64,000 nt of DNA from Delphinus delphis (GCF_949987515.2 NC_082684.1:121128080-121192079); one strand, 5' to 3'. Positions 36,571 to 49,573 are shown, numbered from the stretch's first letter. Program-made: numbers and translations. The notes: generated by a model not told the origin, from the letters alone.

Positions 36571-36727
36571 TCTTGATGTGTTTTGATCAAAGTATATTTT
36601 TCCTTTTCTAAATATGGTTTTTTTTCCCACAGCATAAAGAGCTAAGAACTTGGTTTTCCAAAGTTAGAAATATTGTGAGAAGAACTGAGTAAATGATCAA
36701 AATACCAAATGATAAGATGAAACAAGG

Positions 36728-37272
36728 TGTATTCGCCAGAGTTCTCCAAAGACACAGAACCAATAGGACGTATACATAGTGAGATTTGTTAAAAGGAAAT
36801 GGCTCATGGGATAATGGAGGCTGGTAACTCGCAAGATCTGGAGGGTGAGTAGGCAAGGTGCCGACCCAGGAGGGCCAGTGGTGCAGCTCCTGTCCATGTC
36901 TGAAGACCTGAGCATCAGAAGAATCAATGGTGTCATTCTCATTTGAAAGCTGAAGGCTCAAGGCATCAAGACGTTGTGTTTCAGTTTGAATAAAAAAGCA
37001 GAAAAATGCTGATGTTCCCGTTTGAAGGCCACCAGGTAGGACGAAGTCTCTCTTACTCAGGGAGGGTCAGCCTTTTTGTTTGATTCAGGCCTTCAAGTGA
37101 TTGGGTGAAGCCCACCCACATTAGGGAGGACAATCTGCTTTTACTCTGTCCACCCATTTAAATGTTAATCTCATCAAAAAATACCCTCACAGACACACCT
37201 AGAATAAAGTTTGACCAAATGTCTGTGCACCCTCTGGCTCACTCAAGTTGACATATAAAATTAACCATCACC
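36728..37272 (-). mobile_element. Solo MaLR LTR with 5 bp duplication
   Basis: This 545 bp block carries the features of an MLT1-related LTR in reverse: AGTTCTCCAAAGACACAGAACC at the left, GGCCTTCAAGTGATTGGGTG and TGAAGCCCACCCACATTAGG in the middle, and AAGTTGACATATAAAATTAACCATCAC-type text at the right end. CAAGG flanks both sides (36723-36727 and 37273-37277). I am sure of the LTR nature, less sure of the subfamily. Confidence 0.8.
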
Positions 37273-37277
37273 CAAGG

Positions 37278-38334
37278 AAAACCCACATTCTGTGTGTTCA
37301 GCATCTCTGAGAGCCTGGGGAAATAGTGACATGTTTAAGCCTTTGATGTGACCTGATCTGAAACCCCTGATATGTGGGCCAGGGCACAGTACAAGTGTGC
37401 GCTGGGCTGTGGTGATGCTCAAAACTGAGCTGCAGGGAAGATCCAGCCTTAGAGCTTGCCTTACCTCTGACATGCCTCAGCCTTAAACACTGTGTAGGAC
37501 TAGAGAGAAAAAGCCCTTCCTTTGGTTTCCAGAGCCACCTTCAGCTGAGTAAAAGAGATCAGCTGATCACAACAAAGCCTGGAAAATCACCGGCCATCTC
37601 AGGAAGTCGTTTCTTTCATCTTTACCCAATTTCCTCAAAGTATTCAGGAAGCTGATAAGGCTACAGGGAGGAGGGCTTGTGGAGAAGGCAAGGAAGATGC
37701 TCGTGTTCCTCTGGCTGCCACTTGCTCACAAAGGTCGGCACAGGAAACAATCCATTAAGCCATATGGGGCATCTGCAAATTAGTCCCTATTTGTCTTCAC
37801 ATTTCTAAAATTAATGCACCCCAGAATAGAACAGAATAGAAGAAAAATGAGAGAATGAGAGAGTAGCTGCCCTGGAAAATCCAGCAGGGCTCGAAGGAGT
37901 CTAAAGAGCTGGCGTGTGGCTGTGCAAGCCCTTGGGAACATATGGGTCTTTTCGTCCCAATTCCCATTAGAAGAAAGTCCTTGTGAAATAGCACAATACT
38001 CGCACAATTGGAACTGCATGGCTGATGAAACGTATACCACAAACACAGCGGCAACACAGCAACTGCACTGTGAGGCTGGAAATGCATAGTGCTTTCGCGA
38101 AACCACATCTCTCAGGCGGTGAGGCTGTTTCGCTAACAGCCAGCCACCGTCCGGCTAAAACTGCCAGTGCTCAGCCTGATTGGATAGTCTGTTCTGGAAA
38201 ATGGCAGAGGAAGACAAATACCACAGGTATAAAACCCTGGCAGAATTTCAGAATATAAACTCTACATAAGGGCTACCCATGGGGTTAGGTCATCTGAACA
38301 CACTGAAATCAATTTTGTCATTTCTCAATAAGGA
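37278..38334. other. Unique sequence, nothing recognised
   Basis: No repeat family and no coding signal stand out. Overlapping minus-strand frames of about 105 codons at 37780-38108 lack homology that I can recall. Confidence 0.5.
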
Positions 38335-38335
38335 A

Positions 38336-38783
38336 GCTTCTTGTGGCTGACTTAACAAAATACCACAAACTTGGGGCTTAAAGCAGCAGAAATTTTTTCT
38401 CTCACAGTTCTGGAGGTCAGAAGTCTGAAATCCAGGTGTTGGCAGGGCCTCACTAGCTCCAGAGGCTCTAGGGGAGAATCCTTCCTTGCCTCTTCCAGCT
38501 TCTGGTAGCTGCCACATTCCGTGGTTTGTGGCCACAACACCCCAACCTCTGCCTCCCTCTTCACACCATCTTCTCCCTCTGTCTGTCTCAAACCTCCCTC
38601 TGCTTCTCTTTTATAAGGACACTTCTCATTGGATTTAGGAGCCCCCCGATAATTCAGGATGACCTCATCTCAGGATTGATAAATTAATCCCATAGTCACA
38701 GGCCCTTTTACAAATAAGGTGACGTTCACAGGACCCAGGGATTGGATGTGGATATCTTTTGTGGAGCTGTTCTTCAGTCTCCC
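38336..38783 (-). repeat. MLT1-type MaLR LTR, minus strand
   Basis: This is the clearest MLT1 copy. Plus-strand landmarks in order: AATACCACAAACTTGGGGCT, CTCACAGTTCTGGAGGTCAG, GCTCTAGGGGAGAATCCTTC, CTTGCCTCTTCCAGCTTCTG, TATAAGGACACTTCTCATTG and ACAAATAAGGTGACGTTCAC. Confidence 0.88.
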
Positions 38784-41039
38784 AAGGAAGGACTAGGTGA
38801 GATCACCTACAAGACCCATCCAATGCTAACACTCTGAACCAATAAATGCGAAGTGCTGTGGTGCCAGCACCCCTGTGAAACCAAGAAAGAAGGAAACATG
38901 TACAGGGCCCACAAGAAGGGCATCTAGGGTTTAAGACTAGCAAGCTCAGGACTGGGAAGAAGCCCTTGAAAATAAAAATGCCCATGGCATTCAGTGCAGA
39001 AACTCTACATGCTAAATAAACACTAAAAGACTCTGAGTTTCATTTCATTCTTGAAGGGACTGGAAGATGGTAGACTAGACACACATGTATCTGGGTGACA
39101 ATCATCTGTATCAGGACCTTCACACTATGGTTCCCCTAGACTGAAATCCTTTGCATCTCTCACTGTCTGACAGACAAGGTACTTACCTTTCCAGCACAAA
39201 TATCACCTCCACCGGGAAGCCAACCTGGCTCTCTCATAGAAAATTAAGGTCAACAAAATGACTTGTAAATTCTTTGAATAGCAAAGATCACATTTCCCCA
39301 TCATGTGACTTTAAAAAATTATTCTAACTATATAACTTTGAACATCGCTACCAGCTTACCCTCTGCATTTTGAATCGTTTGACTCTTTCATCTGCAATGA
39401 ATTACTCAAGAGGGTAGAAGGGATTTCTTGTACAAACACCATAGTAAGAACTCTCCACTGGCTGCCCAAAGCTGTCATCTCCTAGGAGCTGCCTTCATTT
39501 TTGCACTTGGTTGAGGATGAATTATATAACTCATTTTTTTCCTAAAAGTCAGCACTGAGCTCCTACTCTGTGGTAGTTACTATCCTTGGGGCTGGGCAGT
39601 CAAAAAAACAAAATTCAGCTTCTTTCCTCAGGAATCTATAATGCAGCTCAATCAAGGCAAAACCCATGTACTTACATTTGCAAGTAAAATGTTTTCAAAG
39701 TTGAATATGCCTTTAAAGTAACATAACCTATCCCACTAAATACTTCTAAGATATTTTGCTCAATAAAAGAAGGTAGTCTTTCTGTTAAATAATTTTCACA
39801 TAACCTCAAGTGCTAGCTAGTAGTAGCCAGTGTTATTACTCTAAACAAATGAGAAGAAATGATAATCAAAATAGGCAACCAAAGTTTCAAAAATTATTTT
39901 AAAAATTATGTTTGATTTAACTTGAAGTTGATAATTTAAGATTCACACGATGGTATCAGTAAAAATTATCTTTTCCTAATATCAACTTTGAGCATAAGCT
40001 GTTAGGTACAATATGATTATTACTGAAAACTACTTGAAGGGTGCAGATTGCTTCTCAGACTTTCAAACACAACAGCTCCTCCTGGAACTTCAGAATGAAG
40101 CATCAGTGTGACATTCATGTCCTTTACCAACCACTTCCAACCCATCTCTTCAGCTCTACCTTCTAGTCTTCCACCTTCTACCTGTCCCTTCCACTTACCC
40201 ACCCACCCACCCATCCCCACAAGCACACATGTATACACACACACACTAAGTGTGTTACACTAAATACTAAATTTCATCCCTTGCTGTACCACTTAGTATC
40301 AGGTTACTAATTGATCTGAATTTCAACAGGTGACTTAAGTTTTGTTGTACAGAGTAAGTGCTACATTCACAAATGGAAGATTCTCAATAGAGACTCTAGG
40401 ATGGCCTGAAATTATCTCACTTCCTAGTCCCCAAGCCCTTGTGTAATCCCTTGCCCCAGAGTATAAGCAGCATCTGTGACTTGCTTCTAACAAAGAGCAT
40501 ACAGTAAAATGACTAGATATCACTCCCGTACTGTACATCTCGTTAAGACTCTCTCCTTGGCTGGCTCTGATGGAGCAAACAGCCACGCTGGATGGGTCCT
40601 TTGCAGCAGGGGCTGACAGCAGTCTCTGGCCACCGTAACAAACTGAGGCCCTCAGTTGAACTGCATATGAACTATAACCACAAGAGCTTGGAAATGGAGC
40701 CTTCCTCAGTCAGGCCAAGATGAGAAAGCCCTGCAGACAGCCCAGCCAAGTCATGCCTGGACTCCTGTCTCTCAGAGTATATAATATAAAAAAATTTTTT
40801 AAAAATATATACATTGTTCTTCGTAACTGAGTGTGTGCTAATATAATTATAAAGTGAACTAATTGACAAGGTATAAGAACAAACTGAGCTCAAATATTAA
40901 CTTGTGCAAAACCAGAAATAAATGGTAGGAAGAAAGAGAATCCAGAAATTTAGGGTCTTTATGGAGATGAAATCGACTGCTTCTGAAGTCAATAATATGA
41001 AGTAAAACCATAAAAGATGTTGAACAACAAAATTCCATT
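38784..41039. other. Unique sequence with a small (CCCA)n tract
   Basis: No gene is seen. A (CCCA)n tract lies at 40196-40214, followed by a short CA tract at 40235-40246. A worn ancient-repeat fragment is possible near 39545-39670. Confidence 0.5.
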
Positions 41040-41544
41040 AAGAATTCTCAGCCCCTGGGGATGGAAGGTACAGCAAGGTGACTATGGTTAACAGTATCGT
41101 ATATTTGAAAGTTGCTCAAAGAGTATATCTTTTTTTTTTTTTTTTTTTTTTTTTGCGGTACGCGGGCCTCTCACTGCTGTGGCCTCTCCCGTTGCGGAGC
41201 ACAGGCTCCGGACGCACAGGCCCAGCAGCCATGGCTCACGGGCCCAGCTGCTTCACGGCACGTGGGATCTTCCCGAACTGGGGCACGAACCTGTGTCCCC
41301 TGCATCGGCAGGCGGACTCTCAACCACTGTGCCACCAGGGAAGCCCTCAAAGAGTATATCTTAAATGTTCTCATTGCAAGAAAAAAAAATTGTAACTATG
41401 TGTGACAATTGTAACTATGTGTGACAAATGCTAGTTAGACTTACCGTGGTGATCATTACACAATATATACAAATATCAAATCATCCTGTTGTACACCTGA
41501 AACTAATAAAATGTTATATGTCAATTATATCTCAATTAAAAAGC
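41040..41544 (+). mobile_element. Old L1 3'UTR fragment, split by a SINE
   Basis: Text such as GGTGACTATGGTTAACAGTA (41077-41096) and, after the SINE, GTGGTGATCATTACACAATA and GTTGTACACCTGAAACTAAT (41489-41508), ending TATCTCAATTAAAAA, is the classic 3' end of older mammalian L1s. A short direct repeat TTGTAACTATGTGTGACAA occurs twice at 41390-41427. Confidence 0.82.
41133..41345 (-). mobile_element. CHR-2-type SINE, minus strand, with 17 bp duplication
   Basis: Reverse copy with a long poly-T tail. CTCAAAGAGTATATCTT occurs at 41115-41131 and 41346-41362, so the SINE landed in the old L1 3'UTR. Confidence 0.96.
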
Positions 41545-42639
41545 TATCAAGAAATAATATTAGTAGGAAGACCCTGAGCTCACCTCCTCCCACAGGCACA
41601 TCAAAATTATAGCTATTAACAGAGAACAACCTGAACACTAGTAGAAAAGACTTCCCACAACTAAAGATACATAGAATGAACCACAACAAGACAGGTAGGG
41701 GAGTGGAATCGGGGTATAATAAAGACCCATACCCCCAGGTGGGTGACCCACCAACAGAAGGATAATCACAATTGCAGAGGTTCTCCCCAAGAAGTAAGGG
41801 GTCCAAGCCCCACATGGGGCTCCTCAGCCTGGGGTCCTGTGCCAGGAAGACAAGCCCCTAGAGCATTAGGCTTTGAAGGCCAGAGGGGCTTAACTTCAGA
41901 AGAGTCAGAGGGCTGTGGGAAATAAAGACTCACTCTTAAAGGGTGCACACAAAGTCTCACATGCCCTAGGACCTAGGGTAGAGCAGTACTTTGAAAGGAG
42001 CCTAGGTCAGACCTACCTGCTGATCTTGCAGAATCTCCAGGAGAGGCAGGAGGCAACTGGAGCTTATCCTGGGGACGTAGACACTGGTGACAGCTACTGT
42101 GAGGAGATTGTTCTACCACATGGACACTGATGTAGGCAAGTGCCATTTTGGAATCCTCCCTCTAGCTTATTAGTGCCAGTAGCCAGCACCACCCACCAGC
42201 CTCTCAGCACAAGTACTGGGATGCCTCAGGCCAAGCAACTAGCGGGGCAGAGCCACAGCCCCACCCATCAGCAGGCCTACTGCCCTAAGAACCCCTGAGC
42301 CCACAAGCTGCCTCAGGGCTTGGCCCTGCCCACCAGAGGGCCCAGGACCTGGCCCCACACAGCAGTGTGCCAGCACTAGTCCTAGGACCAGTCTTATATA
42401 CCAGCAAGCCAGCACCAGCCCTGGAACCTCCTGGGAAATGGCCCCACCCACCAGCAGGCCAACACCAGCTCTAAGACCAACCATATTGGAATCCAGCAGC
42501 ACCCAGCAGCAGGCTGACACAGGCAGGACAGCCAGGGCACTATAGCCAGAGATCCCAGGACCCAGCTACACCCAGGAATGAACCAGGAACATGCTCTAAA
42601 TAAAGAAACAAGAAAAAAAAATCCAGCAGAAAAACTAAG

Positions 42640-42998
42640 TGAAGTGGAGATAGGCAATCTACCCAAGAAAGAGTTCAAGGTAATGACTGTAAAGATGATC
42701 AAAGAACTTGGGCGAAGAATGGATGAAATCAGAAATTTTTAACAAAGAGTTAAAAAATATAAAGGAGAACCAAACAGAGCTGAAGAATACAATAACTAAA
42801 ATGAGAAATATACCAGAAGAAATCAACAATATATTAAATGATACAGAGGAATGGACCTGTGAGCTGGAAGTCAGAGTAGTGGAAATCACTCAAGCTGAAC
42901 AGAAAGAGGAAAAAAGAATAAAAATAAATGAGGACAGTTTAAGAAATCTCCAGGACAACATCAAATGTACTATCATTCACATTATAGGGGTCCCAGAA

Positions 42999-43048
<50 letters not shown>

Positions 43049-43470
43049 GGGGCAAAGAACACATTTGAAGACATAATAGCTGAAAATTTCCTTACACTGG
43101 TAAAGGAAACAGACATCCAGATCCAGGAAGCACAGAGAGTCTCAAACAGGATCAACCCAAAGAGGACCACACCAAGACACATAGTAATTAAAATGACAAA
43201 AATTAAAGATAAAGAGAGAATATTAAAAGCAGCAAGGGAATTTACATACAAGGAAACTCCCATAAGGCTATAAGCTTATTTTTCAGCAGAAACTCTGCAG
43301 ACCAGAAGAGAGTGGCATGATATATTTAAAGTGATGAAAAGGAAGAACCTACAACCAAGAATACTCTACCTGGCAAGGCTTTCATTCAGATTTGATGGAG
43401 AAATCAAAAGTTTTACAGACAAACAAAAGCTAAAAGAGTTCGGTACCACTTAACCAGCTTTACAAGACAT
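42640..43470 (+). pseudogene. L1/HAL1 ORF1, broken, with GA microsatellite
   Basis: The coiled coil is open from 42708 to about 43000 (KELKNIKENQTELKNTITKM and VRVVEITQAEQKEEKR). The RRM begins as EDSLRNLQDNIKCTIIHIIG. At 43001-43046 a pure GA tract replaces the usual acidic segment and shifts the frame. C-terminal-domain text continues in other frames (RINPKRTTPRHIVIKMTKIK; SFRFDGEIKS-type at 43384-43410). Confidence 0.8.
43001..43046. repeat. (GA)n microsatellite within ORF1
   Basis: About 22 GA units, apparently grown from the GAAGAGA text of the L1 ORF1. Translated, it yields an ERERER run that is not a real protein feature. Confidence 0.95.
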
Positions 43471-44365
43471 GTTAAAGGAACGTCGCTATGCAAAGAAAAA
43501 AAGAGGCCACAACAAGAAATATGAAAACTATAAAAGTAAGAATCTCATTGGTAAAAGCAAACAAACAGTAAAGGTAGTAAATCCGCCATATATAAAGCTA
43601 GTAAGAAGGTTAAAAGGGAAAAGCAGCAAAATCATCTATGTCCACAATAAGTAGTTAAGGGAAACACAAAACAAAAGATGTAAAATATGATGTCAAAAAC
43701 AGTAAACATGGGAAGGCAGAAAAAAATGCAGGGTTATTAAAATGCATTGGAACTTAGAGACCAGCAACTTAAAATAATCACATATACACAGATTGCTATG
43801 TATGTACTGTGTGGGGAACATAGTCAGTAACTATGTAATACCTTTGTATGATGACATAACTAGACATATCATGATGAGCATTATTAAACGTACAGAAACA
43901 TCAAATCACTATGTTGTGTAAAAGGAACGAACATAGTTTTGTAAGTCAGTTATACTCCAAAGAAGCAAACAAACAAACTCATAGAATAAAAGATTAGATT
44001 AGTGGTTACCAGATGCAGGGGATGGGAGAGGGGGAATTGGATAAAGGTGATCAAAAGATACAAACTTCCAGTTATAAGAAAAAATAACTACTAGTGATAT
44101 AATATGCAACATAAATATAATTAGCACTGCTATATGTTTTATATGAAAGTTTCTAAGAGAGTTCTCATCACAAGGAAAATTTTTTTTCTATTTCTTTGTT
44201 TTGAATCTCAATGAGATGATGGATGCTCACTAACCTTACTGTGATAATCATTTCATGATGTATGTAAGTCAAATCATTATGCGGTACACCTTAAACTTAT
44301 GCAGTGCTGTAGGTCAATTACATCTTAATAAAAGCAGATGATAAATAAATAAAACCTTTTTACTT

Positions 44366-45659
44366 CTTTTTCCCTTTAAAAAAAATAATAAACCTCAGTC
44401 AAACATGGGGACTCAGGACTTCATAGATGATCAGGTGACACTGTTGTCTTTAAAATAAGCTTAACAACCAAGTTTGTTTCATATGGTCAATGTAGCCACC
44501 ATGTAGCAGAAACACAAGCTGTACTACCCCCAAGGAAGGCACCCTGCTGATATCCACCTGGCTTGAGGCCTTGGTGGACCATGGACAAGGCAGAATGTCA
44601 GAAGGCAGAACAGAGGCCACGGGCTTCCTCCTTTGCCAGGGCAGAGATTCTGCATCTTCTAGGTGGGACCTCTTGAGGCTGGATTCTTGAAGGTTGTGTG
44701 GGTTGTGTGCACCCTTTCTTCTCTTCTCCTGAAGCAGGTTTTTATGAGATGGTTCTGTCTCTGCTTCTCCACCATGTATGGATGGCTGTGTGCAAGGACA
44801 CTGCAGGGCTTATAAATCTCTGGACCGAAGGAGTCACACCAGACTAGACAAACTGCCCAAACACCTCGCATGTTAAGCTGGATGCAGTCCTTGACAGGAA
44901 TGTGGTTGTCTGCTTAGGACAGTGGTGAATGTGTTTGTTCTATTTCAAAAATTATTTGGTGACTAGAGGGGTGGATTGTTGCAGAGATGGCTAACCACCC
45001 ACCAGAAGTCCACACTTTCCACTCCATAGGGTAAAACTGTCCCTGGGAATTGACGAGCATGCCCCTGAGAGAGGTGATACTTTGGTCTATTCTGAGTGCC
45101 TTGTAGAATCCTAAAATAAGATGAATCACTAGCTGGCCGTGAATGAGTTTTCTAGAATACTAATGGTGCTTCAAGAGAAGGTGATAAGATGCTGAAGACA
45201 AACTTAATCTACTTCACAATATTAGAAAATGGATTGGGGAAAGGAATTCCATTTATAAAATGAAAAACAAATAATGTATTTTCTTACAGATAAGAGTCTT
45301 CAGATCACGAGAAGGCTTACCAGGAAAGTATCTAGCCTTCCAGGACATAGACAAGGAGAGTTTTTCTGTCATCGCAAACAGAAGAACTGGAGACAAGGTT
45401 CTGTAATAGGCTCTCAATTCTAAGGGTAGGATGAGAAAAGCAAGGTTGTATTAACTGAGATCTAGCTTTGCATATAGCTTAAATATTGTCCTGATATTAG
45501 ATGTGACCCGGATTTCTTGTCTGCGCCCTGAGGCTGGCCAATGGGCAGAGAAAACTCTGGAGGTTTTATTTGAATGAATTGGTACAGCTTGAGAGGGGTC
45601 AACACTATTTTTCCTTATTCCCACAACTTTGAAAGAGAACAGGAATTGCTATTCACCAG
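44366..45659. other. Unique sequence, nothing recognised
   Basis: No repeat or exon could be supported. Short frames are without domain signal. Confidence 0.5.
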
Positions 45660-45673
45660 AAAACTTATTCTAG

Positions 45674-45902
45674 GGACTTCTCTGGTGGTCCAGTGGGTAA
45701 GACTGTGCTCCCAATGCAGGCGGCCCAGGTTCAAACCCTGGTTGAGGAACTAGATCCTGCATGCATGCCGCAACTTAAAAAAAAGATCCCACATGCCACA
45801 ACTAAAGATCTCACATGCTGCAACGAAGATCCCGCGTGCCACATCTAAGACCCGGCACAGCCTAAATAAATAAATAAATAAGTAAATATTTTAAAAACCT
45901 AA
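45674..45902 (+). mobile_element. CHR-1-type SINE with 14 bp duplication
   Basis: Head GGACTTCTCTGGTGGTCCAG, B-box-like GGTTCAAACCC (45728-45738), body of ATCCCACATGCCACAACTAA-type units and an AAATAAATAAATAAAT tail. AAAACTTATTCTAG is repeated exactly at 45660-45673 and 45903-45916. Confidence 0.94.
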
Positions 45903-46278
45903 AAAACTTATTCTAGAGCTCCTGAATAGAATGTTCAAGCTCTAAGATAGACTTTAACATGGTGACACCTTAACAATCAAAATTCAGAGTAAATATCCGT
46001 ACCTGACTACAAATATAATTTTGACATCTCCAGAAAACAGGTCTTCAGCATATTTAGAATGGGTACTGCTTTACTGCTGAGAGGAAGAACCCACTCTCAC
46101 CACAATGAACCCAGAAAGAGACAGATCCCAGCAACGTGTAATATGTTTGTCCTGGCACTCCCACAGTTAGCACACTGCCTGGTGTCAACTACAAACTGGC
46201 ACTTGCCATTGGCATTTGCCATCTACCTCTACAAGGATTAAACCATGTGCTACTGCAGCTGCTGACTTTCAACACCCC

Positions 46279-46686
46279 CTGAAAGGAGTTCAGGTAGAGA
46301 GCAGAAATGAGGCACTCTGTGCTCTGGAAAAAACTGGCAGAACAGGTCTTCAGATAGTGAGATATTTTCAGGAGCTGATTTTATGAGCCCAATTCTTGTA
46401 TCTCCTCATATCCAGAAAAGCACTAAAATCCTTCATGGTGACATCTGCTCCTCATGACTAGCAGTAACCTTCACAAGACTAACAGAAACCTTCTGCAAAA
46501 AATATGTGCTTGATTGCAGGTACTCCCCCTTCACCAAAATCACATATATACTGACCTCCCCCTCTACCTCTTTGGAGCAGTTTCTCAGAGCTATCTGAAA
46601 TGCTGTCTCCTGGGCTATAGTCCTAATTTTGCCCCAAATAAAACTTAACTCGCAACTCTCATGTTGTGCATTTTTTTAAAGTTGAC
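46279..46686 (+). mobile_element. Solo class I LTR
   Basis: The block begins near TGAAAGGAGTTCAGGTAGAG. The right part has the R-U5 look of a class I LTR: GGAGCAGTTTCTCAGAGC, CTGTCTCCTGGGCTATAG, then CCAAATAAAACTTAACTCGC with an AATAAA signal, ending in GTTGACA. No internal retroviral sequence adjoins it. The 5' boundary and family are uncertain. Confidence 0.68.
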
Positions 46687-48483
46687 ACCGGTAAATAAAG
46701 AGCAATCATGTTTCTGGACATGGTGCTGAAAATCAGAGATTTATCAAGCTACAGCACCAAATCAGGACTGGTAAACAGGCTTTCCTAAGAACATTCAAGT
46801 TTGCAGCACCATCAGTGCATTCACCAGCAAAGATAAAAGCAGGACTGGGCCATGTATTAGTAACTGTATAATTAGCACTGCCCCTCCTCATTCCTCGCCT
46901 CTCCACAATTCTGTCCAAGCAGACTGAACTAAGAGAAAAGAGGGCAGGGAAGGCGCAGGTGGTAAAAGCACAGACGTGTTCCCTGCCTGGCCTCTAAGCT
47001 CAAGGCAGTGCCCCCAAATGCCACTGCTAATGGCAGCTTTGACCCAAAGGGTCAAAATTACAAAACCAAAATAGTTACTACTAGTTGGGAGTAGGGATTG
47101 TGACAAAAATACACAAGCAGCCTCCTATTTTGGATTACCTCTGCTCTAAACGGTTGCCTAGGATACAAGGGAGCCCAGATTTTGAAAAACAACACAGACA
47201 CTGAATGCAAGATCAGACATCTTTCAAGTTAGTCAGATGAATAAAAACTAGAACGTAGAAGTCAAGCGGATTCTCCAGTGTCTCCGGAGGTCCTTAGGTG
47301 GGAAAGGGCCTTGCAGCCTCCATTTGCATTTGCAAAGTGAAGCTGGTTTCAGCCAGACAGTGGGAGACTGAGCAACTACCTGAACACAAAGAAACCTTTA
47401 TTGGGTAGTTCTCTTTTTCTAAACTCAGAATAAAATATGGCCATTTACCATTGAGACATTTACTTCACTGCTTTATTTCAAAGATTCCTATTTACTAAAT
47501 AAACAGATCCTACCAGTTCACTCCATCCCTGGCTTCCCAGGATGACGTAGGGTCACAGCTGGTTCAGGGCCAACCAGAAACAGGTTTCAGCTTCTTCCTT
47601 TATACCAATTATCATGAGCCTTAAAATTTCATCAAATCCGCTACTTTCATCTCTAAGACAAGAAAGGACAAGGATATGAACTGACCAAAAAGTCTTCAGA
47701 CTGTTGGTAAGTACAATTCCATTCCCAAAGATGCAGAAGACATTTTGTTGATGCAAAACTTTATATTCACAAGACTTTTCTTTTAAAACCGGTGTCACCA
47801 TGAAGGATGCAGTCTAATGGAACAGAAGAGGGAAGGATGACACAGGTGATATGGGGCCACAGTCACTCTCAATCATGAAAAATAGATATTTACAACTTGA
47901 AAGATGATCATAACTACTCGATACTGTCCCAGAACGCCTCCGTGCCACATCAAATGCAGCAATGAATTACCAATGGGAAGCCATACCCCAAATTGATTTT
48001 CTGCCTCTTTTTATATTGTCACAGAAGACAAAAAGCAAGGTTTAAACTGCATTCAGGATGTTGAAAAATGTTTTGTTTTGCAGAGAAGGTGGTATAAGTG
48101 TAAACTGGACACGACCCTCCTCAAATAGGGGATGATTTACCCCCAGGGGGTCTGGATATCCGGCCTCTGCTTCCTAGCTTTCTTCCTTCCCCAACACACT
48201 TGGAAAACTTCCTCTTCTAACCCGCCCCTCTTCCCTCTTCTTCTGAAAAGGGCAGCTTCAATCACTTTTGAGTAATAAAATTACCAGCGTAATCAGAGAC
48301 AGTTGAGGATGTTTGAATATAGCTTCTATTTTCCCGGCAGACAGAAGAGCACTGCAAGAAAGCACAAACACACGGAACGCAAGCTCTGTGCGCTCATTCC
48401 TTCAGTGAGTATGGGTTGCAGAGGCAGTCTATTTTTGCATGTGTGTAACATGGGTATATGTCCTCTACAAAATGATGAGGTGA
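46687..48483. other. Unique sequence, nothing recognised
   Basis: About 1.8 kb without a recognisable gene, repeat or strong regulatory pattern. Confidence 0.5.
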
Positions 48484-49366
48484 ATATTACTTCCTTTTTG
48501 TTTTTCTTAACATCTTTATTGGAGTATAATTACTTTACAATGGTGTGTTAGTTTCTGCTGTATAACAAAGTGAATTAGCCATACATATACATATATCCCC
48601 ATATCCCCTCCCTCTTGCGTCTCCCTCCCACCCTCCTTATCCCACCCCTCTAGGTGGTCACAAAGCACCGAGCTGATCTCCCTGTGCTATGCAGCTGCTT
48701 CCCACTAGCTATTTTACATTTGATAGTGTATATATGTCCAAGCCACTCTCTCACTTTGTCACAGCTTACCCTTCCCCCTCCCCGTGTCCTCAAGTCCATA
48801 CTCTATGTCTGGATCTTTATTCCTGTCCTGCCTCTAGGTTCTTCAGAACCTTTTTTTTTTTTTTTTGGTTCCATATATATGTGTTAGCATACGGTATTTG
48901 TTTTCCTCTTTCTAACTTACTTCACTCTGTATGACAGACTCTAGGTCCATCCACATCATACAAATAACTCCATTTCGTTTCTTTTTATGGCTGAGTAATA
49001 TTCCATTGTATATATGTGTCACATCTTCTTTATCCATTCATCTGTCAATGGACACTTAGGTTGCTTCCATGTCCTGGCTATTGTAAATAGAGTGGCAATG
49101 AACATTGTGGTACATGACTCTTTTTGAATTATGGTTTTCTCAGGGTATATGCCCAGTAGTGGGATTGCTGGGTCATATGGTAGTTCTATTTTTAGTTTTT
49201 TAGGGAACCTCCATCCTGTTCTCCATAGTGGGTGTATCAATTTACATTCACACCAAAAGTGCAAGAGGGATCCCTTTTCTCCACATCCTCTCCAGCATTT
49301 ATTGTTTCTAGATTTTTTGATGTTGGTCATTCTGACTGGTGTGAGATGATACCTCATTGTAGTTTT

Positions 49367-49573
49367 TTTTTTTTTTTTTTTGTGGTATGCGGGCCTCTCA
49401 CTGCTGTGGCCTCTCCCGTTGCAGAGCACAGGCTCCGGACACGCAGGCTTAGCAGCCATGGCTCACGGGCCTAGCCACTCCGTGGCATGTGGGATCTTCC
49501 CGGACCGGGGCATGAACCCGTGTCCCCTGCATCGGCAGGCAGACTCTCAACCACTGCGCCACCAGGGAAGCCC
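49367..49573 (-). mobile_element. CHR-2-type SINE in L1, duplication unit 1
   Basis: Reverse copy flanked by CCTCATTGTAGTTTT at 49352-49366 and 49574-49588. It inserted into the L1 before the 753 bp block duplicated. Confidence 0.95.

Larger units (their letters stand above)
41545..44365 (+). mobile_element. L1-like unit with 5'UTR, ORF1 and 3'UTR but no ORF2
   Basis: The unit opens with L1 5'UTR text (GAGCTCACCTCCTCCCACAG at 41577-41596), runs through a long leader into ORF1 (about 42600-43470) and a spacer (to about 43795). It then passes straight into L1 3'UTR text (GTGGTTACCAGATGCAGGGG at 44003-44022; GTACACCTTAAACTTATGC at 44284-44302), ending in AATAAATAAATAAA. No endonuclease or reverse transcriptase sequence is present. 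It may be a HAL1 (half-L1) type element, which is a known ORF1-only family, or an ordinary L1 with an internal deletion, or two abutting fragments. Confidence 0.72.
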
